A stretch of 64,000 bases of DNA. It comes from Acinetobacter sedimenti. Lineage in GTDB: Bacteria > Pseudomonadota > Gammaproteobacteria > Pseudomonadales > Moraxellaceae. A model generated the notes under the pieces. It had not been told where the DNA came from. It did no database searches and saw only the letters and a program-made list of their open reading frames with translations. Where the stretch lies: the NCBI RefSeq assembly GCF_022601685.1, contig NZ_JAKUML010000012.1, forward strand, positions 21,792 through 85,791, in the 5' to 3' direction. Shown piece by piece: positions 38,298 through 46,067 of this stretch; the first letter of the stretch is position 1; each line of letters starts with the position of its first letter. The position numbers were made by a program, and so were the translations under genes.

Positions 38298-39085
38298 TGG
38301 CAAACGCTGAATTGATTCACCCAACAGCTATTATTCATGCAAGTGCAAAATTGGCAGATGATGTCAAAGTCGGGGCATACTCATTCATTGGACCGAATGT
38401 CAGTATTGACAGCGGCACTGAAATTTTTACCCACGTGGTTGTCGCTGAAAATACGCGTATTGGTAAAAATAACCAAATATTTCAGTTCGCAAGTGTGGGT
38501 GAACGCTGTCAGGATTTAAAGTATAAAGGCGAAGAAACGTGGTTGGAAATAGGTGATCACAATGTCATTCGTGAGCATTGCACCTTACATCGTGGCACAG
38601 CACAGGATCAATCTCTGACTAAAATTGGTAGCCACAATTTATTGATGGTCAATACCCATGTTGCGCACGACTGCATGATTGGCAGTCATAATATTATCGC
38701 CAATAATGTCGGTATCGCAGGGCATGTGCATGTCGGTGATCATGTGTTACTGGGTGGTAACTCAGGGATTCATCAGTTCTGCCGAATCGACTCTTATAGC
38801 CTCGTTGGTGGTGCATCATTGATTATTAAAGATGTGCCTGCTTATGTGATGGTATCGGGAAATCCTGCGAGTGCACACGGCATGAACTATGAAGGCATGC
38901 GTCGTAAAGGTTGGAGCAAGGAAACCATTAATGGTTTGAAGCAATGTTTTAAATTGCTCTATCGTTCAAATCTTACGGTGAAAGAAGCGATTGAAACCAT
39001 TGAAAATGAGATTATACCGACCGTACCTGAAGCACAATTACTTGTAGATTCGTTGCAAGCATCGAAGCGTGGCATTGTGCGATAA
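38294..39085 (+). CDS. lpxA: LpxA, UDP-N-acetylglucosamine acyltransferase
   Basis: The first committed step of lipid A synthesis, transferring a 3-hydroxyacyl chain to UDP-GlcNAc. About ten hexapeptide repeats form a left-handed beta-helix; catalytic His is in NTHVAHDC near residue 121. A C-terminal helical domain (about 190-263) completes it. The ATG at 38294 overlaps the fabZ stop (ATGA), with a second ATG one codon later. lpxB, often next in E. coli, is absent: mnmC follows on the other strand. Confidence 0.96.
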   Translation: MMANAELIHPTAIIHASAKLADDVKVGAYSFIGPNVSIDSGTEIFTHVVVAENTRIGKNNQIFQFASVGERCQDLKYKGEETWLEIGDHNVIREHCTLHRGTAQDQSLTKIGSHNLLMVNTHVAHDCMIGSHNIIANNVGIAGHVHVGDHVLLGGNSGIHQFCRIDSYSLVGGASLIIKDVPAYVMVSGNPASAHGMNYEGMRRKGWSKETINGLKQCFKLLYRSNLTVKEAIETIENEIIPTVPEAQLLVDSLQASKRGIVR

Positions 39086-39149
39086 GTGTCGAAATGATTT
39101 TTTAGAAAGCAGTTCTACAAGGACTGTTTATTTGTTTTTAACTTTTGTC

Positions 39150-41063
39150 TTAGGGTTTTATTTTAAACCGATTTGGTCTTAGTAAATACGCCAAATTACT
39201 TGGCACAGGTAAAGTTTCATTAAATATCTGACTGACAATAATCTCCGCACAGAGTGGTGCAAATAAAAATCCTTTTGAACCGAGTCCTGCGAATAGATAG
39301 ATGTTTGGTGAAACACGATCATATCGTCCAACCAAAGGTAAATAATCTGCAGTTTGTGCACGTAAAGCAGCACGTCCTTGCCAATCTTGCGGTTTGTCGC
39401 TGATGCGCTGTGCAAGCTTAGGCTGATATTCTTGTAAAAGCTCGAAATTATGCTGATGATCTTCGATGCGTAAATCAGTTTGATCATCATTGGGTAAAAA
39501 TGATGCACCAAAAATAAGTTGCTGTGTTTGATTGTCCTGCATTGGACTGGCATAGCCACCAAAACTATATGCAGTATTTTTCTCAGCATTTTTCAAAGGT
39601 GTATTTAAATCTGTTCCCTTTATATTTGTCCAAGTCACTTGCCCACGAATCGGTTTAAGTTTTGGCGTGTTCGGAAGTAGTCGATTCAAATCCATCGCAT
39701 TACAGACGATCACATCGCTAAATTCTTCTGCTTTATTATCGTCTTGATCATACAAGTGAACTTTTTGATCATCACAAACTTCAAGTTGCGTAACTTTTTT
39801 CTGAATTAAAGAAATTAGCGGATGTGCTAAAACTTGCGTAGCAAATTGCTGTGGTGAAATTACACCAGCTTGCTTGAGTAAAACTGTACTTTGCCCAGTA
39901 TCGTGATGCCCTGATTCTGATTGGATAATTTCGAGAATATCATTGGGATAATCTTGAAGCGAAAGCACTTCATTGATCTTTTTAATATTGTTTTTAGTGT
40001 CGTGAATTTGTTCAACCTGCATGGCTTGAAAAGCATCAAACTGCTGATAAAAGCGCAAAGCATATTGCCATGAGGTCGTCATCAGATGTGTGGCAACTTT
40101 ATCCATCGAGCAGAGTTTAGGATTGAGCATCGCCAAAGGATTGCCTGAACCGCCTGCTAAGGGCTGATATTGCTCAAATAACGTGACTGTAATACCACGC
40201 TGAGCCAATGTCCAAGCCGTTGTTAATCCTGCGATCCCTGCACCGATGATTGCAAATTTTCTTCGGGTATTATGATTATTATATTTTGAATCATTTGAGG
40301 TTTGAATTAGATCTTCTGTATTCTTCCAAATCGCTTTTAGCATTTCCCGTTTATGCCCAAAACCTTTCGGGCGATTGATCTCAACACCATAAGATTTCAA
40401 GGCACGTTTTAAAACGCCTGCGACGCTAAATGAAGCAAAGGTGGTGTCCTGTGCTGATAGACGCATGATGTGCTGAAAAATTTGCTCTTGCCATAGTTCA
40501 GGATTACAGGAGGGTGCAAAGCCGTCTAAAAACCATGCGTTGACAGTCTGATTACTTTGAATCAGTGGAAAACATTCACTGGCATCGCCAAACCACACAT
40601 CCAATGAAATCCGCTCATCATCGAAACGTAAGCGATGACAGCCTGCTAAAGCAAAGGGGTAGGACTCGATCAGCCGTTTAGAGATTGGTGCAAGTTCATC
40701 CCATGTCGCTAAAGCACGTGCTAAATCTGCTTTTGATAAGGGGTATTTTTCAACAGAAATAAAGTGCAGTCGGCTGTTATTATTCGGTCGGACGTTTTGC
40801 CAAAGTTGCCATAAGGCTAGAAAATTTAATCCTGTACCAAAGCCAGTTTCCCCGACAATGAATTGCTCACCATCTGTAAGCTGAGCGAGGCGTTCGCTAA
40901 GATCATTGCCATTTAAAAAGACATGGCGTGTTTCAAGTAATCCATTGGCTTTGGAAAAATACACATCACCAAATTGTTTGGATACAGGAATATCCACACC
41001 ATCCACCTGTTGCCATTCAAGCTCAGCACAGGTGATCGGTGAAATATTTTGTGAATGATTCAT
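39150..41063 (-). CDS. mnmC: MnmC, bifunctional tRNA 5-methylaminomethyl-2-thiouridine enzyme
   Basis: It finishes the wobble modification mnm5s2U34 in tRNAs for Lys, Glu and Gln. The N-terminal half (about 1-260) is the SAM methyltransferase MnmC2 (GETGFGTGLNFLALW; WFLDGFAP). The C-terminal half is the FAD oxidoreductase MnmC1, opening with GAGIAGLTTAWTLAQRG near residue 272 and ending with LPLVGRYDR and FAGLGSKGF. Its 637 residues match a full fused enzyme, and both catalytic halves look intact. Confidence 0.95.
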   Translation of the reverse strand: MNHSQNISPITCAELEWQQVDGVDIPVSKQFGDVYFSKANGLLETRHVFLNGNDLSERLAQLTDGEQFIVGETGFGTGLNFLALWQLWQNVRPNNNSRLHFISVEKYPLSKADLARALATWDELAPISKRLIESYPFALAGCHRLRFDDERISLDVWFGDASECFPLIQSNQTVNAWFLDGFAPSCNPELWQEQIFQHIMRLSAQDTTFASFSVAGVLKRALKSYGVEINRPKGFGHKREMLKAIWKNTEDLIQTSNDSKYNNHNTRRKFAIIGAGIAGLTTAWTLAQRGITVTLFEQYQPLAGGSGNPLAMLNPKLCSMDKVATHLMTTSWQYALRFYQQFDAFQAMQVEQIHDTKNNIKKINEVLSLQDYPNDILEIIQSESGHHDTGQSTVLLKQAGVISPQQFATQVLAHPLISLIQKKVTQLEVCDDQKVHLYDQDDNKAEEFSDVIVCNAMDLNRLLPNTPKLKPIRGQVTWTNIKGTDLNTPLKNAEKNTAYSFGGYASPMQDNQTQQLIFGASFLPNDDQTDLRIEDHQHNFELLQEYQPKLAQRISDKPQDWQGRAALRAQTADYLPLVGRYDRVSPNIYLFAGLGSKGFLFAPLCAEIIVSQIFNETLPVPSNLAYLLRPNRFKIKP

Positions 41064-41087
41064 TTCAAAATTAACATGAAAGCTTGC

Positions 41088-41630
41088 TTAAAAGCGACGA
41101 CGGCGTGTGCTCATAAAATTATATAGAATCACACCGATGATCACACCAAGCCCTAAGGTCACAGCGCCATAAAGAAACATCTGCGCACTACGCTCACTCT
41201 GTAGCACTTGGACTTGTACGGTGAGATTGTCATTTTTTAATTGTAATTCTTGATTTTGTGCTAGAGCAGTTTGATTGGCAGTTTCGAGTTGAGTCAGTCG
41301 CTTTTGCATGTCTACGCTACGCTTTGCAACGGCTTGCTCAATGGCTTTGTTGAGATTGGCACGTGCAGTCGCGTCAGATGGTTTTGCGGTATTGGTTGCC
41401 GTTGCACCTTGCGCAGTCGCTTGGCGCAGTGGCGCAGGTGTGCTTGGCGATGCAGGCTGAGTTGTTGTGTTTTGTGCTGTATTTCGACTACTTTGCGCAG
41501 TACCTTGCGCATTATTTTGCACGGTATTTTGTTGTATAGCCGCCTGATTTGTGGCGAAACTAGATGTGCTTAATCCAAAGCTGAGAATAGCCAAAGCAAT
41601 GACGAAAACTTGAGAAATTTGCTGAGTCAT
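41088..41630 (-). CDS. Unknown exported coiled-coil protein with C-terminal membrane anchor
   Basis: I do not recognise a family. The 180 residues have a signal-like segment (VIALAILSFGLSTSSFA), a low-complexity Gln/Asn/Thr/Ala stretch (about 28-80), a coiled coil (about 85-145, LTQLETANQTALAQNQELQL) and a membrane segment near the end (GAVTLGLGVIIGVILYNF) followed by RRRRF. The topology suggests a periplasmic coiled coil held by the C-terminal helix, with the basic tail inside. It is 4 bases after yciI and is probably the last gene of the yciB-yciI unit. No function can be given. Confidence 0.75.
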   Translation of the reverse strand: MTQQISQVFVIALAILSFGLSTSSFATNQAAIQQNTVQNNAQGTAQSSRNTAQNTTTQPASPSTPAPLRQATAQGATATNTAKPSDATARANLNKAIEQAVAKRSVDMQKRLTQLETANQTALAQNQELQLKNDNLTVQVQVLQSERSAQMFLYGAVTLGLGVIIGVILYNFMSTRRRRF

Positions 41631-41634
41631 TGAA

Positions 41635-41952
41635 TTATTTATCCTGTTCCGCAGATTGAGGAAGTGCTTTGATAAATGGCTTCACATCAACGCTTTTGTA
41701 GACACCCGCTTTTAGATAGGGTTCATCTGCAAGCCACGTATCAAGCGCCTCACGACTATCAAAATCAACGATAATGGTACTGCCTAAAAAACCTTTACTG
41801 GTATCGTCTGCATCAATCGGCATTGGTCCAGCGACGATCAATTTTCCTGCTGCATCGAGCGCTTGCAATCGTGCGAGATGCTCAGGTCGTGCCGACATGC
41901 GTTTGTCTAATACATTGTCATGGTCAAGGCTTTGAATCACAAATAATGGCAT
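41635..41952 (-). CDS. yciI: YciI-family protein
   Basis: A 105-residue member of the YciI/ferredoxin-like dimeric alpha-beta barrel family. Conserved features include SLDHDNVLDKRMSARPEHL with the His-Asp pair thought to form the active site, GKLIVAGPMP, and an acidic segment before PYLKAGVYKSVDVKPF. The biochemical role is unknown in the family. It lies 9 bases after yciB, the same neighbour as in E. coli. Confidence 0.9.
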   Translation of the reverse strand: MPLFVIQSLDHDNVLDKRMSARPEHLARLQALDAAGKLIVAGPMPIDADDTSKGFLGSTIIVDFDSREALDTWLADEPYLKAGVYKSVDVKPFIKALPQSAEQDK

Positions 41953-41961
41953 AACAGGCTC

Positions 41962-42576
41962 TCAAGCTTCAGGATTTTTGAAGTGTTTACGCAAAATAAT
42001 GAATTGAATAATGATAAAGGAAAACATCACGATCATGTCGCCAAAAGCAGTGAATTCTCCCCAATATTTACCATCCATAAATAAGAATGCAAAGAAGGTG
42101 TGTAATCCCGCCATCAGAGCAAACAGTCCTGCCCACGCCCAGTTGAGTTTTTTCCAACCTGAGCTACTTAGCTCTAAGAATGGTCCAAACATCCGTTGAA
42201 TAAGTGGTTTCTTTTCTTTTCCAAAAAATGGGCTGACCAAGAACACAATGGAAAACACACCATTGATAATAATGGCTTTGAGTTTGATAAAATTGGCATC
42301 GCTAAAAGCAAGGGTTAATCCACCGAAGAACACAGTCATTGCCACGATAAACCATTGCTGTTTTTCCAAGCGAAATTTTTGAAAAACAAATAAGCAACCG
42401 TAGACGATCAATGTCGCCATCAGTAGCGCAAAAGTCGCCACCAAAATATGGTTTTGATCGACATTGCCAGCATTGCCTAAAAACTGCAACATCGGGTGTT
42501 GATTGTCTTTTGGGTCGGTAGTTTTATAAAAATAAAAGAAGATAATCAGCGGAAGATAATCTAACAACGCTTTCAT
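41962..42576 (-). CDS. yciB: YciB / inner-membrane septation protein A
   Basis: An inner-membrane protein linked to cell-envelope synthesis and septation. The family signature at the start, LLDYLPLIIFFYFYK, and five to six membrane segments are present in 204 residues, about 20 more than E. coli YciB. Conserved NWAWAGLFALMAGLHTFFAF and EFTAFGDMIVMF lie near the end. It heads the yciB-yciI-unknown unit, divergent from rnm. Confidence 0.92.
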   Translation of the reverse strand: MKALLDYLPLIIFFYFYKTTDPKDNQHPMLQFLGNAGNVDQNHILVATFALLMATLIVYGCLFVFQKFRLEKQQWFIVAMTVFFGGLTLAFSDANFIKLKAIIINGVFSIVFLVSPFFGKEKKPLIQRMFGPFLELSSSGWKKLNWAWAGLFALMAGLHTFFAFLFMDGKYWGEFTAFGDMIVMFSFIIIQFIILRKHFKNPEA

Positions 42577-42676
42577 GCGACAGAGCCTTTTCTGCTTCAG
42601 CCCTTTTTGTGGTACTGTAGCTTGGTAAAATTCAATTTCAGTTTAGTTTCAACGAAGCGATAGCATAATACAAAGT

Positions 42677-43594
42677 ATGAACAGTGTCGATTTAGATCGT
42701 GTTGTTTTACACGGTGTTGACGCCAACACAGCCGATTCAGCGCAGAATACTCAAAAAGTCGATTTGCATAGTCACAGTCTTTATTCTGATGGTGAGCTAT
42801 CGCCATTTGCTTTGCTTGATCTCGTTAGAGAAAAGCAGATTGATACCTTTGCATTGACCGATCATGACACGATGGAGGGAAGCCTTCTTGTTGAAAGCTA
42901 TGCTAAAGACATTGGCATAAACTTCATTCGTGGTGTGGAAATTTCCAGTTACTGGCAACGTCCAAGTACCAAAAAAAGTTATGCGGTGCATATCGTTGCC
43001 CTGAATATGCAGAGTCTTGCACCAATGCACGCTTTATTGGAAAAACAAAAACAACATCGTGCTGAACGTGCGCTATTGATCTGTGAAAAACTACAGCAAG
43101 TATTAAAAACCGATTTTCTACCTGAAATACGAGAACTGGTCGATGGTCATGACGATCGGATTACTCGTGCGCACATTGCCAAAATATTGGTAAAACGAAA
43201 TGTCGTGACTCGACTACAACAAGCTTTTGATCGTTTTCTTAAAGAAGGGAAACGTGCGTATGTACCGTTTATTGGCGTGGAAATGGCAGATGCGATACAA
43301 ATTATCCATGATAGTCAAGGTGTTGCGGTACTTGCGCATCCAACCAAGTATGATCTGTCTGCGACCAATGTGCGCTATATGATCGAACGCTTTAGCGAAG
43401 CAGGTGGCGATGCGATCGAGCTACCGCCAAGCAATGAAAGTCCTGCAACTCGGCAGATGATCGATCGTTTAATTGCCCAGTATGATCTCAAAATCTCTGT
43501 GGGTAGCGACTTTCATGGCTCGCATATGCCGTGGCTACATTTGGGTCATGTGCCACAGCTCAAAGATGGGCAAGTTGGTGTGTGGGAAGGTTAA
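42677..43594 (+). CDS. rnm: PHP-domain 5'-3' exoribonuclease (RNase AM / YciV)
   Basis: A PHP-family metal-dependent phosphoesterase; the E. coli homologue (YciV, now RNase AM) trims the 5' ends of rRNA and other RNAs. Metal-binding motifs are DLHSHSLYSDG, ALTDHDT, VEISS and, near the end, VGSDFHGSHMPW. The 305 residues agree with the family. The first 25 residues before KVDLHSHS are poorly conserved, so the true start may be later. It is divergent from yciB and overlaps the convergent small gene by 4 bases. Confidence 0.9.
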   Translation: MNSVDLDRVVLHGVDANTADSAQNTQKVDLHSHSLYSDGELSPFALLDLVREKQIDTFALTDHDTMEGSLLVESYAKDIGINFIRGVEISSYWQRPSTKKSYAVHIVALNMQSLAPMHALLEKQKQHRAERALLICEKLQQVLKTDFLPEIRELVDGHDDRITRAHIAKILVKRNVVTRLQQAFDRFLKEGKRAYVPFIGVEMADAIQIIHDSQGVAVLAHPTKYDLSATNVRYMIERFSEAGGDAIELPPSNESPATRQMIDRLIAQYDLKISVGSDFHGSHMPWLHLGHVPQLKDGQVGVWEG

Positions 43595-43806
43595 CTAGAG
43601 AAGAGTTTTAAGATTGCTTTAATCGGTAAATAGAGGATATCTAATAAATCACTTAAATTGATTACAGAAGGTTGCTTTCTTGTCGTAATATCAGGTTCAG
43701 TGATTTTTTTACGCCATTTAGGATGGATGAGCATAATTAATATAAAAATCAAAAACAGCATCAAACTGATACTAATAATTGATTGTAAATGATCAACCCA
43801 TTCCAT
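43591..43806 (-). CDS. Small unknown membrane protein
   Basis: A 71-residue frame with a strong membrane segment near the N-terminus (IISISLMLFLIFILIMLI) followed by a basic stretch (HPKWRKK) and an amphipathic C-terminus. I do not recognise it. Its 3' end overlaps rnm by 4 bases on the opposite strand, and it fills the space between rnm and the acyl-CoA dehydrogenase. The regular membrane pattern with a positive-inside flank makes it more credible than chance, but it lacks a clear ribosome site. Confidence 0.5.
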   Translation of the reverse strand: MEWVDHLQSIISISLMLFLIFILIMLIHPKWRKKITEPDITTRKQPSVINLSDLLDILYLPIKAILKLFSS

Positions 43807-43853
43807 AATGCGGATTATCTATTTTTTTAATTGATTCAAGTATATTGCATAAA

Positions 43854-43892
43854 AGATAAAAAGAAACCCTCATTCACTAAGTAATAAGGGTT
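43854..43892 (-). terminator. Probable terminator of the acyl-CoA dehydrogenase gene
   Basis: Arms AACCCT/AGGGTT (43865-43870 and 43887-43892) enclose a partly self-complementary loop. On the minus strand they are followed by TTTCTTTTT. Confidence 0.6.
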
Positions 43893-43932
43893 CTGATGTT
43901 TTTTAAGTGATTACTTTGACAAAAATCAAAGC

Positions 43933-45756
43933 TTAGTAATCAAAGCTAAAGTGTTCTACTGGAAGTCCAGTCATACCACGAGATGGTTTTACCATAGATT
44001 CAGCATGACCTTCTGAGCGTGGAAGCAATTGATCGAAGTAGAAATCAGCAACTTTGATTTTTGCTTTGTAGAAATCCACTTCTTCTTTGCCGTCACCTTT
44101 TTCAAGCTTTTCAGATGCAACAGCCGCTTGTTGTGCCCAAAAGTACGCCATCATCGCATAACCAGAGAACATCAAGTAGTGTACAGAAGCACTTGATACT
44201 ACATCACGATCTTTACGACCTGCAAGCATTAGGCGCAGTGTCAAAGTATTCCACTGTGCACAGATCTTAGTCAGATCCCAAATAAAACGACGCATGTATT
44301 TGTTACGTGCATGACGACCACAGAATTTCAAGATTTCAGCGGTGTATTCACGCACCACTTTACCTTTAGAAGAAAGCAGAACTTTACGACCAAGCAAGTC
44401 AAGTGCCTGAACACCTGTTGTCCCTTCATACAAAGTTGAGATACGAGAGTCACGAACGATTTGCTCCATTCCCCATTCTTTGATATAGCCATGACCACCG
44501 TAAACTTGCATACCATGATTGGCAGCTTCATAGCCAAGCTCAGTCAAGAAGCCTTTAAGAATCGGTGTATAGAAACCAAGACGGTCATCATATTCTTCAA
44601 ATTTTTGATTGTCGCCAGTCGCCAACGCATCAGCCATTTGGTCGGCAAGTTGTGATGCGTAATAGATCATCGAGCGACCACCTTCAGCGATGGCTTTTTG
44701 CGTCAAGAGCATACGACGAACATCGGCATGATGAATGATCGAGTCTGCAACTTTTTCAGGCTCTTTTTTACCTGAAAGGGCACGCATAGACATACGATCT
44801 TTTGCATAAGGCAAAGCACCTTGGAATGCAAGCTCAGCATGACATATACCTTGAATCGCTGTGCCAATACGAGCAGTGTTCATAAAGGTAAACATCGCAT
44901 GCAAACCTTTGTTTGGTTCGCCGATGAGATAACCAATCGCATTGTCAAAGTTCAATACAGCTGTCGCAGAAGCTTTAATCCCCATCTTGTGCTCAATCGA
45001 ACCACAAGTCACAGGATTACGCTCACCGATACCACCGTCAGCAGTCGGCATGAATTTTGGAACGATAAATAATGAAATACCACGTGTACCCGCAGGTGCA
45101 TCAGGTAGACGCGCAAGTACGATATGGATAATGTTTTCAGTTAGATCATGTTCACCCGCAGAGATGAAGATCTTTGTGCCTGAAATGTTGTAACTACCGT
45201 CAGCATTTGGTTCAGCTTTAGTTTTGACTTGACCTAAGTCTGTACCACATTGTGGCTCAGTTAAGCACATTGTACCTGACCACGTTCCTGCAACGAGGTG
45301 TGGCATATAGGTATTCTTTTGCTCTTCAGTACCGAACTGCAAAATGGTATTCATACAGCCAATACTTAAACCTGGATACATTTGGAATGACCAGTTTGCT
45401 GTACCCATCATCTCAGCTTTGATCAAGTTCAACGATTGCGGTAAGTTTTGACCACCAAACTCTTCAGGATATGACAGACCTTGCCAGCCACCTTGAATAA
45501 ATTGGTCATATGCTTCTTTAAAGCCTTTTGGTGTTTTGACATCACCATTGTCAAAAGTACAGCCTTCGTCATCACCAGATTGGTTCAGCGGTGCAAGGAC
45601 ATTTTCACAAAAATCAGCAGCACCTTCGAGGATCATATCGACGGTATCTGGATCAGCAAGATCACCATTAGACAAAGTTTGATAATGTGCAGAAAAATCA
45701 AACACTTCATTCATCAAAAAACGAATATCACGTATAGGCGCTTTATAAGTTGGCAT
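43933..45756 (-). CDS. Acyl-CoA dehydrogenase, long DmdC-like form
   Basis: A flavin enzyme that introduces a trans-2 double bond into an acyl-CoA. The start (MPTYKAPIRDIRFLMNEVFD) and 607-residue length match the subgroup that includes 3-methylmercaptopropionyl-CoA dehydrogenase (DmdC) and many medium/long-chain enzymes. The core has MCLTEPQCGTDLG near 165, AGEHDLTENIIHIVLARL, the conserved YGGHGYIKEWGMEQIVRD and an extra C-terminal domain. The substrate is not determined by sequence; beta-oxidation of fatty acids is most likely. It is monocistronic, divergent from a lipoprotein gene. Confidence 0.9.
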   Translation of the reverse strand: MPTYKAPIRDIRFLMNEVFDFSAHYQTLSNGDLADPDTVDMILEGAADFCENVLAPLNQSGDDEGCTFDNGDVKTPKGFKEAYDQFIQGGWQGLSYPEEFGGQNLPQSLNLIKAEMMGTANWSFQMYPGLSIGCMNTILQFGTEEQKNTYMPHLVAGTWSGTMCLTEPQCGTDLGQVKTKAEPNADGSYNISGTKIFISAGEHDLTENIIHIVLARLPDAPAGTRGISLFIVPKFMPTADGGIGERNPVTCGSIEHKMGIKASATAVLNFDNAIGYLIGEPNKGLHAMFTFMNTARIGTAIQGICHAELAFQGALPYAKDRMSMRALSGKKEPEKVADSIIHHADVRRMLLTQKAIAEGGRSMIYYASQLADQMADALATGDNQKFEEYDDRLGFYTPILKGFLTELGYEAANHGMQVYGGHGYIKEWGMEQIVRDSRISTLYEGTTGVQALDLLGRKVLLSSKGKVVREYTAEILKFCGRHARNKYMRRFIWDLTKICAQWNTLTLRLMLAGRKDRDVVSSASVHYLMFSGYAMMAYFWAQQAAVASEKLEKGDGKEEVDFYKAKIKVADFYFDQLLPRSEGHAESMVKPSRGMTGLPVEHFSFDY

Positions 45757-46067
45757 AATAATTTCCTAGATAAAGGGCGGTACAACAATGGTCAGTCAAT
45801 GGCTTAATATGAATCCTTAACAGACCTTAGAGCATCAAATATAGATTCATCGAATTATTATTCATATTTGGTAATAAATGGCATTGATTAAACTGTAAGT
45901 AAAAATTGTCAGAAAAGCGAATCAAAGTTAAACTCAAAGTTTAGACAGCTATATTTTATCTATATTTATAATGCTTTCTGATAAAGCAGAAATGATAATT
46001 CATATGGTCAATGGACGAAAAAAAGTCTTAACAAAGTAGCATCACGTTACAATCTAGGAGAAGTGCT
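45757..46067. other. Divergent intergenic region, acyl-CoA dehydrogenase / lipoprotein
   Basis: A very AT-rich gap of 311 bases. On the plus strand TATAAT (45967-45972) lies 19 bases after TAGACA (45942-45947), a weak promoter candidate for the lipoprotein gene because of the long spacer. No gene or repeat is recognised. Confidence 0.4.
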
